64,000 nucleotides of DNA. Origin: Brachycybe producta. Lineage: Eukaryota > Arthropoda > Diplopoda > Playtdesmida > Andrognathidae. Positions 38,501 through 49,500 of this stretch are shown here, piece after piece. The number at the start of each line of letters is the position of its first letter. The first letter of the stretch is position 1. Where the stretch lies: positions 3,060,550-3,124,549 of the forward strand of contig JAUPFP010000002.1 in the NCBI GenBank assembly GCA_036925085.1. Reading direction: 5' to 3'. The position numbers were made by a program, and so were the translations under genes. Under the pieces are notes generated by a model, which was given only the letters and a program-made list of their open reading frames with translations, did not search any database and was not told where the DNA came from.

Positions 38501-41500
38501 CATCTTCTCGTCTTATCTTTGCTTTTATGTCTGCAATTTCTCCTTTGACTGCTGTTATCATTTCGGACAACTAAACGAAACACATACCACTTAATGAATT
38601 TACAAGAAACATTGTTCAACACCAAAGTTCAACCCAGTCCCACCTTGAGAAGGCCATCGGAAGTTTCCATTTCTTTACAGTTCAACTCGCGTACTTTGCT
38701 CTTAAACTGTTTCAAAATTAGATCGATACGATTCTCGATGTCGATGAACTGTATCGAATCTTCCGAATCGAGAATCGACGGCTTCATTTCGTAATCGTGA
38801 TTCGAAGCATTAGCGGCCGTCGTTGGAATTAGCTGACAGTTTTCGGCCGTCCCGTTGAATCGTTCCATAATTGTAACGACTTCATTTCTCGTTTTTGTGA
38901 TGTAAGCTTCGCCATTACAAAGCTCTTCGCGAAGCTTCCGTAAGGTTTCGTCCGCTCGTGAAACTTGACTGTCGAGATCAGTAATCTTCTGACGAAGTTT
39001 CATAGCTTCTTCGGGAGTTATCTTCTGGTTTGCGATAAGAGCCTCTCTGTCGTTAATTTCCTCTACGAGCGACGCGAGTTTCAACTCTGCACATACATAT
39101 TTTGTAAAACAATTTAAATAAATTCATGTTTTTTTCTGGATTCCAACCAAATATAAATTTTTCGATTCCCCCCCTCCCCCCAGTAATGCTGTGTAATCCA
39201 TTTAAATATGAAAAGTCACTGAAACCGATCAGTGTTATCGAAAAATAGTTTACATTATAATCACTGTTAACAGGCTACATCACAAAATTACTTCGAACAA
39301 TCTCCACAAAAAACGCTAGCATTGTTTTTCTATTGCGCCCATAGACCCCATATGTTAACAGAAAAAATGTTAATTTTTAAAATACGAAGTCGCTGTAATA
39401 TGTTTATTTTTCATATGTAAAGTTGTCCAATATTAAGTTTTCAAAGTGCAATGTGCACCTTAAATATATGATAATCATGTGATAGATTAAAAAAGATGGT
39501 AAGTGCGGTTATATTTTTAAAAAGTATTTCAAAATCGCGAATTTCTAACTCTTTACTTTAAACTCCATTGAGTACGCCCAAATAAGGAAAAAAACACATG
39601 CATTAAAATACTCGTAAAAATACCTAAAAATATTTTTTAAAAACCAGAAAAAAGTCAACACGTGCACACTGTTGGTTTCACTGTGGTTTAAATGTTGTTT
39701 TTTAAAATTATTTCTAGGTACTTTTACGAGCATCTTAATGGATGTTTTTTTGTTTACGAGCACATAAGGTTAGAAATTCGTGATTTTGAAATAGTTTTTA
39801 AAAATAGAACCGCACTTACCATCTTTTTTTAATCTATCACATGATCAGCATATATTTAAGGTGCACATTGCACTTTGAAAACTTAATATTGGACAACTTT
39901 AAATAAACATATTGCCATTACTGATAGTGTATTTTAAAAATTAACATTTGTTCTTTAACATTGGGTCTATGGGCTTAATAGAAAAACGATGCTAGCGCTC
40001 TTTGCAGAAATTTGTCAAAGTAATTTTGTGATGTAACCTCTTAATTACCATGTTCCTGTGCCTCTTTCTGCTGAAACTCGATCTGCTCGTCAAGCTGGCT
40101 TTGATATGCTCGGATTTCCTCTACAAATGTCTGAAGTTTTTCATAATCCACTTCCACCATGAATACCCGCTCTTGAATTTCATTCGTTTGAGTCTGGAGT
40201 TAAAGAAAATAAGACTGTTTTAATTTTGTCAAACAGAAAACAAATCAATTGAAGTAAAAAAAAAAAGAAAAACATCTGCCTTGTAAACGTTCACTTTGTC
40301 TTCTATTGCGAGAACTTCTTGTTCTAAGTCTTCGAGAAACTTGTAATCATCTAAACCCAATAAGTGTGGTACTTTGTCTTTTTTTTAGAACGAAACAAAT
40401 ACAAAGATAAACATTAAAATCAGCCATTTAGTTTACACACATTTTAATTAAAGAGACCATTAAACCCCCCCCCCCCCGTTCAATTATCCTAAAACTAACC
40501 GCTGTATTCTCTGTCAAGAGCGGTAAAATCATCCCCACCGTCCACGTATTCGTTGAATGGTTGGACGTGAAATTGAATCATAACCTGCGTACGAATAGAA
40601 AAGAATAGGTTTGTTACTTGCAGCCGGTTCATTACTGAAATGGTCACAAAGAAATCAGATTTAAAAGTCAAAACAATTCAATCAACACTTTTGCATGGAA
40701 CAAAATTACAATTTGTTAAAATGCGCTCTAGGCAATCGCCTAAGTTTATCTAATGAACGGCCCCAGACCCTACACACACGACTGCCATTGTGAATCTCAC
40801 CTACACTCCGAATGATTTGGCTTGACGTGAAGCACCATGCACGAACGTCCGTATTTATGTACACACACGCAAACATAAATATCATATAAAAGCAGCGTGG
40901 CGTGGTTTTAACCATTGCGGTTAAAAACCATGGTTTTAACCACTTGGTTTTTACATTCAGCTAGCGCAGCGAGCGACAAAAATTTCATAATTTCTTCTTG
41001 GACCATCTTAAAGAGTTTTATAAAGCTTCTTCTACTATCCGGATAGGAGAAAAAAACAAAGATCTTTCCATTGGTGCCGCCCCCCAAAAAGTGACGCCCT
41101 GCTCCCTAACTATGCAACTGATTAATGTTTGCTAGAATCGGTTGTTCTACTCGATTCATAATTTGTATATGTTTTTTTAAAAAAAAGGTGCAATTGTATC
41201 ATCCAATACTAAATATCAAGAAGATTTGCTTCAGCTTCGAAGTCTGATGGAGATTTTGACTAAATTTGAACCTTACCTCAGCCTTTGATGGCTGATTGAT
41301 AGTCGAAGCGGCACCAGCAGCCATTTCCAAAGATTCCAAACATTCGCTGATCTAAACACAAGATAAAATGGATTCGTAAGAAGCACAAAACCAACCCCAC
41401 GATAAAGATAACCTTAATGCAGCCAGTTATATAAAGGAGGCCAGCAACAATTGTTGGCCAATTGTGCATCGATCCAATGGGTTGTAATTGACGTTTCGAG

Positions 41501-43147
41501 ATGGTGTGGGGATAACGAAACATTACCAGGACTTGCGGAAAAGTGTCTTCAAACTTTTTGTTTTTGAAGTTGAATTCACTGAGAAGTTTTGAAACGAGAA
41601 ACTGAAAAAAAAAAATTAATAACGTAAAATCAACATGGAGTCACGGACTAACACAATCTCATTTAAAGTTGTGCGAATCATTAATTGAATTCGTATTACA
41701 CAATTAAAAAACAAACAAAAAACAAATCAATTTATAAAAAAAAATGCTTTGAAAAATTGTCGGATATTCGTAGCATCTCAATTTGCTTTAAAAGTCTACA
41801 TCACTAAATTACATCGAAAAATATCCGCAAAGAGCGCTTAGCATCGTTTTTCTACTGAGGCCATAGACTTAATGTTACTTTTTAAAATACACAGTTGCAG
41901 CAATATGTTTATTTTCCATATTTAAAGTTGTCCAATATTAAGTTTTCAAAGCGCAATGTGCACCTTAAATATATGCTGAGCGAGTGATGCAATGACAAAA
42001 AATTGGTAAGTGCGGTTATATTTTTAAAAACTTTTTCAAAATCGCGAATTTCTAACTCTTATGTTAAACTCCATTGAGTACGCGCTTGTAAGCAAAAAAA
42101 CATCCTTTAAAATGCTCGTAAAAATACATAAAAATAATGTTAAAAAACCAGAAAAAAATCAGCACATGCGCCAATGTGTTGGCTTCACTGTGGTTTAATT
42201 GTGGTTTTTTAAAAATTATTTAGGTATTTTTACAAGCATTTTAATGTTTTTTTTTGTTTACGAGCACGTTCTCAATGGAGTTTAAACATAAAGAGTTAGA
42301 AATTCGCGATTTTGAAATAGTTTTTAAAAAATATAACCGCACTTACCAATTTTTTGACATTCTATCACTCGATCAGCAATGTATGCAAATATGAAATCTA
42401 AAATATGAAAAATAAACATATTGCCGCCACTGATTGTGTATTTTAAAAACTAACGTTTCTTCTTTAACATCGGGTCTATGGGCTCAATAGAAAAACCGAT
42501 GCTAACCGCTCTTTGTGAGAGAATTCTTTAATGTTTCATAATAGTTAAATTAAGAAATGCGTATATATTTAAAAATATCCAAACACAAATATCATATTTG
42601 ATTCTCAGCAATTATTCTCATTCACACAGAAACCAACATACTTCGAAGATGCTGATGACATCTTTTGCTGAAGGTGAAGATTGAAGTTTATTCAATGGAA
42701 ACGGATACTGGTTCTCGTTCAGAAACTAAAACGAGAAACATCAATAAACGTTTTCAGTTTACGAAACCCAGAATTTCAAAACAAAAAAGAAAGATAACAA
42801 AAAAACCAACGGTAATGAGAGATTTCAGGTTCTTCGGAAACGCAGAACGATCCGACTGCGGTTTCGATTCAGCTTTCGGCTCCTGATAACTCGGACGCCC
42901 GGTAAGCGCCGTCACCATGGCAGAACTAGGACGTCCCATGGAGACTCCAGACAGTCTCAAGTTTGACAACCTGTAACAGGTAAAAAGACGCCACATTAAA
43001 ATAAGATTAGTAACAGCATGTAGGCCAATTATATTACCGTCCTTTGTTACGGCTACTGCTGGATGGTCGTCCGCCAAAATTAGCCACTGAACTTCTCCCA
43101 GCTCTTTTCGGCGTCATACATGATGACGAAACAGATGACTTTCTCAT
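35505..43147 (-). CDS. NDC80: NDC80/HEC1 kinetochore protein (13 exons)
   Basis: Exons in coding order: 43038-43147, 42811-42970, 42642-42725, 41413-41601, 41277-41351, 40500-40584, 40280-40377, 40049-40193, 38644-39086, 38478-38570, 37031-37167, 36859-36961, 35505-35642. The phases close to 619 residues (human 642). The basic serine-rich N-terminal tail (MRKSSVSSSCMTPKRAGRSS) is the expected Aurora-regulated microtubule-binding tail. Exons 2-4 encode the calponin-homology domain (FLNENQYPFPLNKLQ; KRQLQPIGSMHNWPTIVAGL), and exons 5-13 the long coiled coil. Ndc80 pairs with Nuf2 to attach kinetochores to spindle microtubules. The exon 2 donor (ACC|GTTGGT) is weak. The exon 7 donor is either a GC site (AAG|GCAGAT) or a GT six bases later; both keep frame and add or drop two residues. 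A family 1 element starts four bases into the intron after exon 8. Homology in the CH region makes the identification firm. Confidence 0.94.
35925..36682. mobile_element. Family 1 element, copy H (NDC80 intron 12)
   Basis: TTAATAGGCTACATCG to GCTGTAGCCTCTTAA with both arms and a central ACAATTAATCCACAGTG block. A run of about ten C follows the element near 36730. Confidence 0.9.
37197..37573. mobile_element. hAT-like MITE with TAGGGATGGG end, copy d (NDC80 intron 10)
   Basis: TAGGGATGGGCCATTCGAATC begins the unit; TTTTTCGTCTTTCGAATCC and CCGGATCACCAATATG follow as in the other copies. The far tip decays after AAAATTTAGGATTT. Confidence 0.7.
37717..37921. mobile_element. ACAGGCA MITE, copy 7 (NDC80 intron 10)
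   Basis: ACAGGCAATTAGAAAACGG mirrored by CCGTTTTCTAATTGCCTGT; TGACGTCA at 37803-37810; GCTCCGCCC boxes at both shoulders; CACTACAG and a decayed CACCCTACAG beside it. Confidence 0.82.
38209..38370. mobile_element. pogo/Tigger-like terminal fragment
   Basis: CAGTAGAGCGTCAATTATCGG followed by AACTTCGGTTATCGGAAC and, further right, inverted TTCGATGATATGAAC words, as at the tips of pogo-type Tc1/mariner elements. Similar tips lie near 19385-19465, 33680-33710 and 55964-56030. Confidence 0.4.
39267..40044. mobile_element. Family 1 element, copy I (NDC80 intron 8)
   Basis: TTAACAGGCTACATCAC to GTGATGTAACCTCTTAA with both arms. The right TTAA is bases +5 to +8 of the intron that follows NDC80 exon 8 on the minus strand. 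Confidence 0.9.
41788..42531. mobile_element. Family 1 element, copy J (NDC80 intron 3)
   Basis: Both arms present. The left tip TTAAAAGTCTACATCAC and right tip (AGAATTCTTTAA) are decayed, and the right arm lacks part of the GTGCACATTGCAC block. Confidence 0.85.
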
Positions 43148-43389
43148 TGTTCTTTCTTTAGTACTACAGTATTCTAAATAGGTATAGGCGACTGTCGTGT
43201 GAACTTCTGAACGTGGCAGCATATTTCGGAGGGGGGGGGGAATGGTAGGAAGAGTCGGAACGTTAGGTTTAGTCAAATGAAGCTTGTTGCAGGTTAGTCA
43301 GTACTTCTGACTGTTCCGTAATTTGATCACCGGGAGGGACGGTCGGAACAATGGACAAATTGTATGGAATAATGTTTTAAAAACGGGAT

Positions 43390-43675
43390 AGTGTAAATAC
43401 ATTTAAATAAATGTGTTCTACAGAGCCCCCTGTGAAGGACAAACAATCAATATGTCGAATTCAACTGATTCAGTTAATAATCTGAAAATATTGAGTTAAT
43501 ACTTAAATATAATTATATAAACTATTGACAAAATATTTATTTAGTATTTCAATTTAAAATATTAATAATAAAGTCGATTTTTATTTGGTTCATGTCCTTA
43601 ACTGGATTCCGTATAATTCACCTAAACACATTTAATTTGAATTCATTTAACTCATGTGTGGTATGTACAAGGTAT
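43390..43675 (+). mobile_element. MITE with TACCTAGTACACAC-type ends, copy 3
   Basis: Shares ACAGAGCCCCCTGTGAAGGAC, GATTCCGTATAATTCACC and TGTACAAGGTATTA with the copies at 33157 and 33937; the left tip is truncated. Confidence 0.7.
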
Positions 43676-43677
43676 TA

Positions 43678-44340
43678 GGGTCAGTATAAAGGGATGAACC
43701 GAACGGGAAAATAAACGTCGTGGGTAATCCTGAAACCTGAAACAGAATGCATATAGAACTGGATTAACACAAAAACCTTGGGATGAACCAAGGAATGAAC
43801 ACGTGCAGAACACACAAATCATGTTTTAAATCGAATTAATATTTTACATTCCGGAGTGGGGGGGGGGGGGGGGCTGGGCCCCGTAGACGCTCTGCAACAA
43901 ACTCAATTTAATGTAACACCACACAATAACCGATGTATAAAAAAGTATGGTGTTCATCCAATTCTATAAGCATCCAGTTTTGGGTTTTAGAGTTAAGTGT
44001 TCATCTGTTCATCCTTTCATTGCTTCAATCTGTCCCTGTTCCAATTAAAAGGGTGAACCGCTGATCGGGATGAACATGGAGTAACTCTAAAACCCGAAAC
44101 TAAATGCTTATAGAACTGGATGAAAACTATAGTGTTCATCGAGTTCTACACACATTCAGACGTTATTAGGTGATAAGTTAAATTGAACTTGTTGCAGGGT
44201 GTCTTAATTTGATTTAAAACATGATTTGTGTGTCCTGCACTCACGTTAATAGCGTTCAGCCAAAGGTTTTTGTGTTCATCCATTTCTATATGCATTCTGT
44301 TTTAGGATTACCCACGGTGTTCATCCGTTCATCCTGACCC
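43678..44340. mobile_element. GGGTCAG-ended foldback element with internal G run
   Basis: GGGTCAGTATAAAGGGATGAAC is mirrored by GTTCATCCTGACCC. The GAATGCATATAGAACTGGAT and ATCATGTTTTAAAT blocks occur inverted in the two halves. A run of about 18 G followed by CTGGGCCCC lies at 43856-43880. Confidence 0.7.
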
Positions 44341-44887
44341 GTTCATCAAAATACCACCCCACCCCACCCCCCCCTCCATAGTTGGAAGTTAAAAAAATCG
44401 GAAAAAATGATAATTAATTACAACGTTAAATTATTACACTGGTCTAAAATACAACCTATTACCTCTTAAGTAAGGATGCAACCTTAGACTAATACTTAAT
44501 AGTCTTAAGATACAACCGTAGCTGTTTGTACTAGATTTAACTTGAATTTACACACAATAAAACACATTAACTACGTTATTTCATAAGATTTGAACAACTT
44601 TAACAACAAAATTCAGTAAAAATTCAACGAATAGTAACTGTTCTTACAGCGATAAATAGAGGAGACAAGAAAAAAAGCCTCGAAACGTTCCGAAAAACAA
44701 ACAAACGAAAAAACGCGCATTTTCCCGCTTTTTTTTATAGAGAAAGCTGCGGCATACCAATCGCCTCTTCCAGGTCTGTGAATTTGGGTATTTTTATGAA
44801 TCTCATAATTCGTAGCAGCTAAACCAGTAGATGGCGCTTTTCCCCACTTTACTCCCTCTATAGTTATTTATAGCTGCTTATAAAGGA

Positions 44888-45039
44888 CTAGAAGGAAAGC
44901 CCGTCTTCGACGGGTGTGATAGTGATGATAGCCTTATAGCCCCAGAAATCCGTTATAACTCGAGTTACACTTGATTGATTCGCCTGAAATTTTCGAAATA
45001 AAGAGAACATGTTATATTAGAAATTTTCTGCTGGTCAAA
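44888..45039 (-). mobile_element. Helitron-like 3' end (minus strand)
   Basis: On the minus strand: CCCGTCGAAGACGGGCTTTC, CTT, CTAG before T, a hairpin with GAA loop. The 5' extent is not defined. Confidence 0.35.
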
Positions 45040-45172
45040 AAAACTTTTTTAACAAAGGTAAAAATTAAAAAAATTAAAACCTGTAAAATGACCGTTTTAT
45101 AATTACAGATCTATAATTATAAAACGGTCATTTTACAGTTTTTAATTTTTTTTAATTTTTACCTTTGTTAAA
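45040..45172. repeat. Near-perfect 130-bp palindrome
   Basis: TTTTTTAACAAAGGTAAAAA on the left is repeated in reverse as TTTTTACCTTTGTTAAAAAA on the right; GTAAAATGACCGTTTTATAA pairs with its inverse around a centre near AGATCT. It borders the Tc1 relic and may be its duplicated end. Confidence 0.75.
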
Positions 45173-45800
45173 AAAGAGGCACTAACGAACTTTTCACTTT
45201 TATTAATTATTGCGACAAAATAACATGCTGAACACAACAGTAACATTAAAATTAATGAAGTATAGGACTCTCCTGATGTTTTATAACTGAAATCATTATT
45301 TTCTGCATACTTTATACAATATTTATGAGGAAATTTATAGAAATTCTGCCCCAAAGCAGCTAAAATGGCCCTTTTCGGCTTTGCCAATGTATTATAATCT
45401 CGGCAATCTGCTTACTCATCACTTAAGATGATGTACCAACTGTTCTCTATAGGAATTAAGTTGGGAAAACACATCGGCCATTCGAGAGTGGTGGCATTTT
45501 CGTTTCATAACCATTTTTTCGTTAGGTTACTGGAGGGAACTGGTGCATTTTCTTGTTGGAATACTAAGCTAATGTTAGGGAATCGATGTTTTTATGGCAG
45601 TTACACACCCTCCAAACATTGTCTGATAATCAATAATATTTGTTTAGGTTGAAATAAATCCTTAGCTATGCAAGCAGTTGAAACACTAAGCTGCTCATTC
45701 CAAAGACACTAAATGTTTCCCATATCATTAAGCTGACCCACTGCCAAAATTTTGATTTAGAAAATATTGCGGTGATTTTCTCACATCCTTCCAATATTAA
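45173..45800 (-). pseudogene. Tc1-like transposase relic
   Basis: The minus strand reads, with frame breaks and stops: WVSLMIWETFSVFGMSSLVF, then VFQQENAPVPSSNLTKKWL, then ATTLEWPMCFPNLIPIENSW and ADCRDYNTLAKPKRAILAAL. These correspond to the Tc1 catalytic-core motifs FQQDNAPVH, LEWPxxSPDLNPIENLW and the C-terminal NTLxELKRAI helix. In-frame stops occur after KKWL and SDE, so it is dead. The DNA-binding N-terminal half was not found. Confidence 0.75.
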
Positions 45801-45940
45801 AAGGAAAGAAAAAAAAGAAAACGTCAAAATCATCATGATTCTAGAGTGTGTAGTTTCCGAGAACATTCGTGCACAAAGGGAGGGAGGGAGTGAAGGAGGG
45901 AGTCAGCCCTTAGCAAATTATGATATTAGATATTAAAATA

Positions 45941-46160
45941 CTAGTGGGGTAACCCCTCATAATTATCTTAACTTAAAAGAGCAGATTCTACTAGTGGAAA
46001 AAGGTCCGTCACAATATAGTGGGTAAAAGCGCTCTCTACTGGTTGGCCCCTGAAGAATAGCCGGCTATACCTTAATTTACAATTACTTACATCGCTTTAC
46101 ACAAAGTACGTTAGTTCAATTTGAATTTCAATTTAACGTCCTATAGCCTCTAATCTTTGA
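45941..46160 (-). mobile_element. Helitron-like terminal fragment (minus strand)
   Basis: CTAGTGGGGTAACCCCTCATAATTA is the reverse of the ATGACGGGTTACCCCACTAG terminus seen at 9821 and 29125. The rest is not matched. Confidence 0.35.
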
Positions 46161-46161
46161 T

Positions 46162-46356
46162 ACGGGGCATCTCTGCCCAGCAGTAAAATTTTGTTGGCCG
46201 CGCCTTTATATAAGCGTCAGGCCAAATATCAACCAATTAGAAATTGAAAAAGGCTGGGCAAGTGACGTCAGATAAAGTAATATACCAATTAAAAATTGTT
46301 GACACTCATAAATAGGCGGGGTTAACAAAAGTTTACTGCTGGGCAGAGATGCCTGT
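46162..46356. mobile_element. ACAGGCA MITE, copy 8, upstream of C1orf43
   Basis: ACGGGGCATCTCTGCCCAGCAG is mirrored by CTGCTGGGCAGAGATGCCTGT. ATCTTTGAT lies on both sides. It ends 158 bases before the C1orf43 start codon, so it overlaps the likely promoter. Confidence 0.8.
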
Positions 46357-46514
46357 ATCTTTGATAGCCTCTCGTCAAGGGGTAAATTTCGGTAAATACT
46401 GTAGATTATAGAATAAAAATATTATGTAAAAAAAAACCTCATAAGAATAATGTGCGTTTTTTTTGCAGGGTTTCTTCTGTTCAATTCAAATTGAATGAAA
46501 TGTAAATAGTTGAC

Positions 46515-49500
46515 ATGATGACTGAAGAATTGCCTGGATTCTCTGGGATAACGATTGTCATATTTATCGCTTGTGGAGTCCTCGTAAGTAACACGTTTGT
46601 CGACGGTTTTTGTAATCAAAAGGTAAGAAATTCTAATCCAAATATGTATGTTAAATGTGTACCGTTTCAGACGTTCATTATCCTGTTTCTGTTTGCAAAG
46701 AGAGAAATTACGCGATTCTCGCTTAAAAACCGACGAGGTCCTCATGTGCCAATTGGCCACGATGCACCAAAGGTAAACTTATGTTATCAACTAGAAAGTG
46801 GAAATAGTTGAAGCTTAGACTAAAGTAATAAGTCAAAGGTTGAAGTCTCTCCTCCAGCCGCTGTGGGATTTCAGAACCCTACATGTTTTACATTTTTTTT
46901 TCTAACAATTTTTTTCTCATTAGGTTGAAAATCGCCTGTGGGCGAAAATTCTTTTTTTTTTGGTTTTGATAAGGAGCCATTTAGCCGATATATGTAGAAG
47001 GTTGTAAACAGGACAGGATTAAGGCTTGGTTGGAGTAGGCAAATGCCAGGGGCATGTTGAAAAAAATGGGGCATATTCTATAATAGAAATGCGCCATAAG
47101 ACCGTAAGCCTTAACCATTTATCGAGGGCATATTTTCTTTTTAGCCCAGGCGCATGTTTATACCTTAAGGGCCTACATCGAAAAATTACTTCGAAAAATC
47201 TCCGCAAAGAGCGCTGGCATCGTTTTTCTATTGACCCCATAGACCCAATGTTGACTAAAAAATATTAATTTTTAAAATACACAGTCACGGCAATATGCTT
47301 ATTTTTTATATTTAAAGTTGTACAATAATAAGTTTTCAAAGTGCAATGTGCACCTTAAATATATGCTGATCGCGTGATAGAATGACAAAAAAATTAGTAA
47401 GTGCGGTTCTATTTTTAAAAAAGTATTTCAAAATCGCGAATTCCTAACTGAATTAAACTCCATTGAATACGCGCTCGTAAGCAAAAACATTCATTAAAAT
47501 GCTCATAAAAATATGTAAAAATAATTTTTAAAAACCACAATTAAACCACAGTGAAGCCAACACATTGGCGCACGTGCTGATTTTTTTCTGTTTTTTTAAA
47601 AATTATTTTTACGTATTTTGACGAGCATTTTAATGGATGTTTTTTTTTTTTTGCTTACAAGCGCATACTAAGTAGAGTTTAATATAACAATTAGAAATTC
47701 GCGATTTTGAAATAGTTTTTAAAAATAGAACCGCATTTACCAATTTTTTTTGTCATTCTATCAGTCAATCAGCATATATTTAAGGTGCATATATGAAAAA
47801 TAAACATATTGCCACGACTGTGTATTTTAAAACTTAACGTTTTTACTTTAAGATTGGGTCTATGCCTCTATGGGCCTAGTAGAAAAACGATGCTAGTGCT
47901 CGTGTAATTTTGCGATGTGTAGCCTCTTAAGATGTGGTGCTCAGTAATAATTATTTTGTGTGTTTTTTATATATATGCTGCCATGGAAAGATAAATAATG
48001 ATGGGGTTATGGCTAAAAACGGTCAGTCTATTTTTAGTGAATAGTTGGCTGGTTTGCGCCATCTTCTGGCTTATTATCTACAGATTTAAATCGTGATTCA
48101 TAACTTTTAAAAAAGTCATGGTTTCTATACATAAGGGTGAAAGAAAACGCGTGTTGCTTAAGAAGGATCGGAGGTTCATGTGAAAATGTGCAAAAATGAT
48201 CAAGAGTCGAAACCCATGTGGTTTTTGACGTTTAAGGGTTTAGGATACATGTTTTTTAACATTAAGAATGCATTGTTTCGGGCATTACATTTTTAAATCC
48301 AACATGCTGTAGGGATATTTCATGCCCCTAGAGGCACCCATGATCACCTCCGAGCTCGTGCTGATGCCAGAACCACATAGCCAATTTCAAGTGCATATTT
48401 GGTTTTTAGAAGTTTTTCGTTGAATTTTCCATTACGTTTTGTTAAATTCTCTCTTGTGTCGACATTTTATTATCTTTACTACAGGCTTTAAGAAGAGAGA
48501 TTGATCGACGTTTGAATAGAATCACGGAGTTGCGGCTGGAGCCACGTTCACTTGAACTCGATCAGAATGCCGAACTCTCAAATGAATCAAAACAAAGTTG
48601 GTTATGAATGTTTTATTGTCGTATAATTAGATGAGGCATTGTTTTAATGACCTAGTAGACAAAATTTTAATTGCAGAATACTTGAACTTTATGAAGAGAA
48701 AACTTTATACTAAATGATGACGATAATATTAATAATCAGAGTATCATTTATTTCGACCACAAAAGAAAAGCACATCTCAATTACAAACAATATTAGACAC
48801 AAATTTAAAAGAACAAAATAAGGGTCCATTTTATACAGGCAGGTGAAGACTACGACACGAGCCCGAGGAAAAAGTCTTTCATTTTATATATACAGGAAAC
48901 ACCGGGGCACAACTTTAGAACTACTAGTGGCATATTCGTTTAGATAAAATGATTGACAGATTTCTTGTTCTAAAAATTGTACACATCTAAGTATTGCTTA
49001 CAGAACAAACGAGAACTGAAAGAGATTCTGGAAAAATATCTTTGGCGAGGATAGTTGAGCGGGAGACCCGTTTGTGAAACGAACGAGCTCTGCGTCAATA
49101 TAAACTGTTTTCTCAGAAAAAAAAACGTTTAAGAGGCTACTTCACAAAATTACTTCAAAAAATCTCCGCAAAGAGCGCTAGCATCGATTTTCTATTGAGC
49201 CCATAGACCCAATGTTAAAGAAAAAAATGTTAATTTTTAGAATACACACAGTCGTGGCAATATGTTTATTTTTTATATTTAAAGTTGTCCAATATTAAGT
49301 TTTCAAAGTGGAATGTGCACCTTAAATATATGCTGATCGAGTGATAGAATGACTAAAAATTGGTAAGTGCGGTTCTATTTTTAAAAACTGTTTGAAAATC
49401 GCGAATTTCTAACTCTTATGTTAAACTCCATTCAGTACGCCTAAATAAGAAAACACATCCATTAAAATGCTCGTAAAAATACCTAAAAATAATTTTAAAA

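Larger units (their letters stand above)
43148..46514. other. NDC80-C1orf43 divergent gap
   Basis: Head-to-head intergenic region of 3.4 kb. It holds the TACCTAGTACACAC MITE copy 3, a 0.66-kb GGGTCAG element, a minus-strand Helitron-like end at 44888, a 130-bp palindrome, a Tc1 transposase relic, another Helitron-like end at 45941 and an ACAGGCA MITE. NDC80 and C1orf43 promoters must lie at its two ends. Confidence 0.55.
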
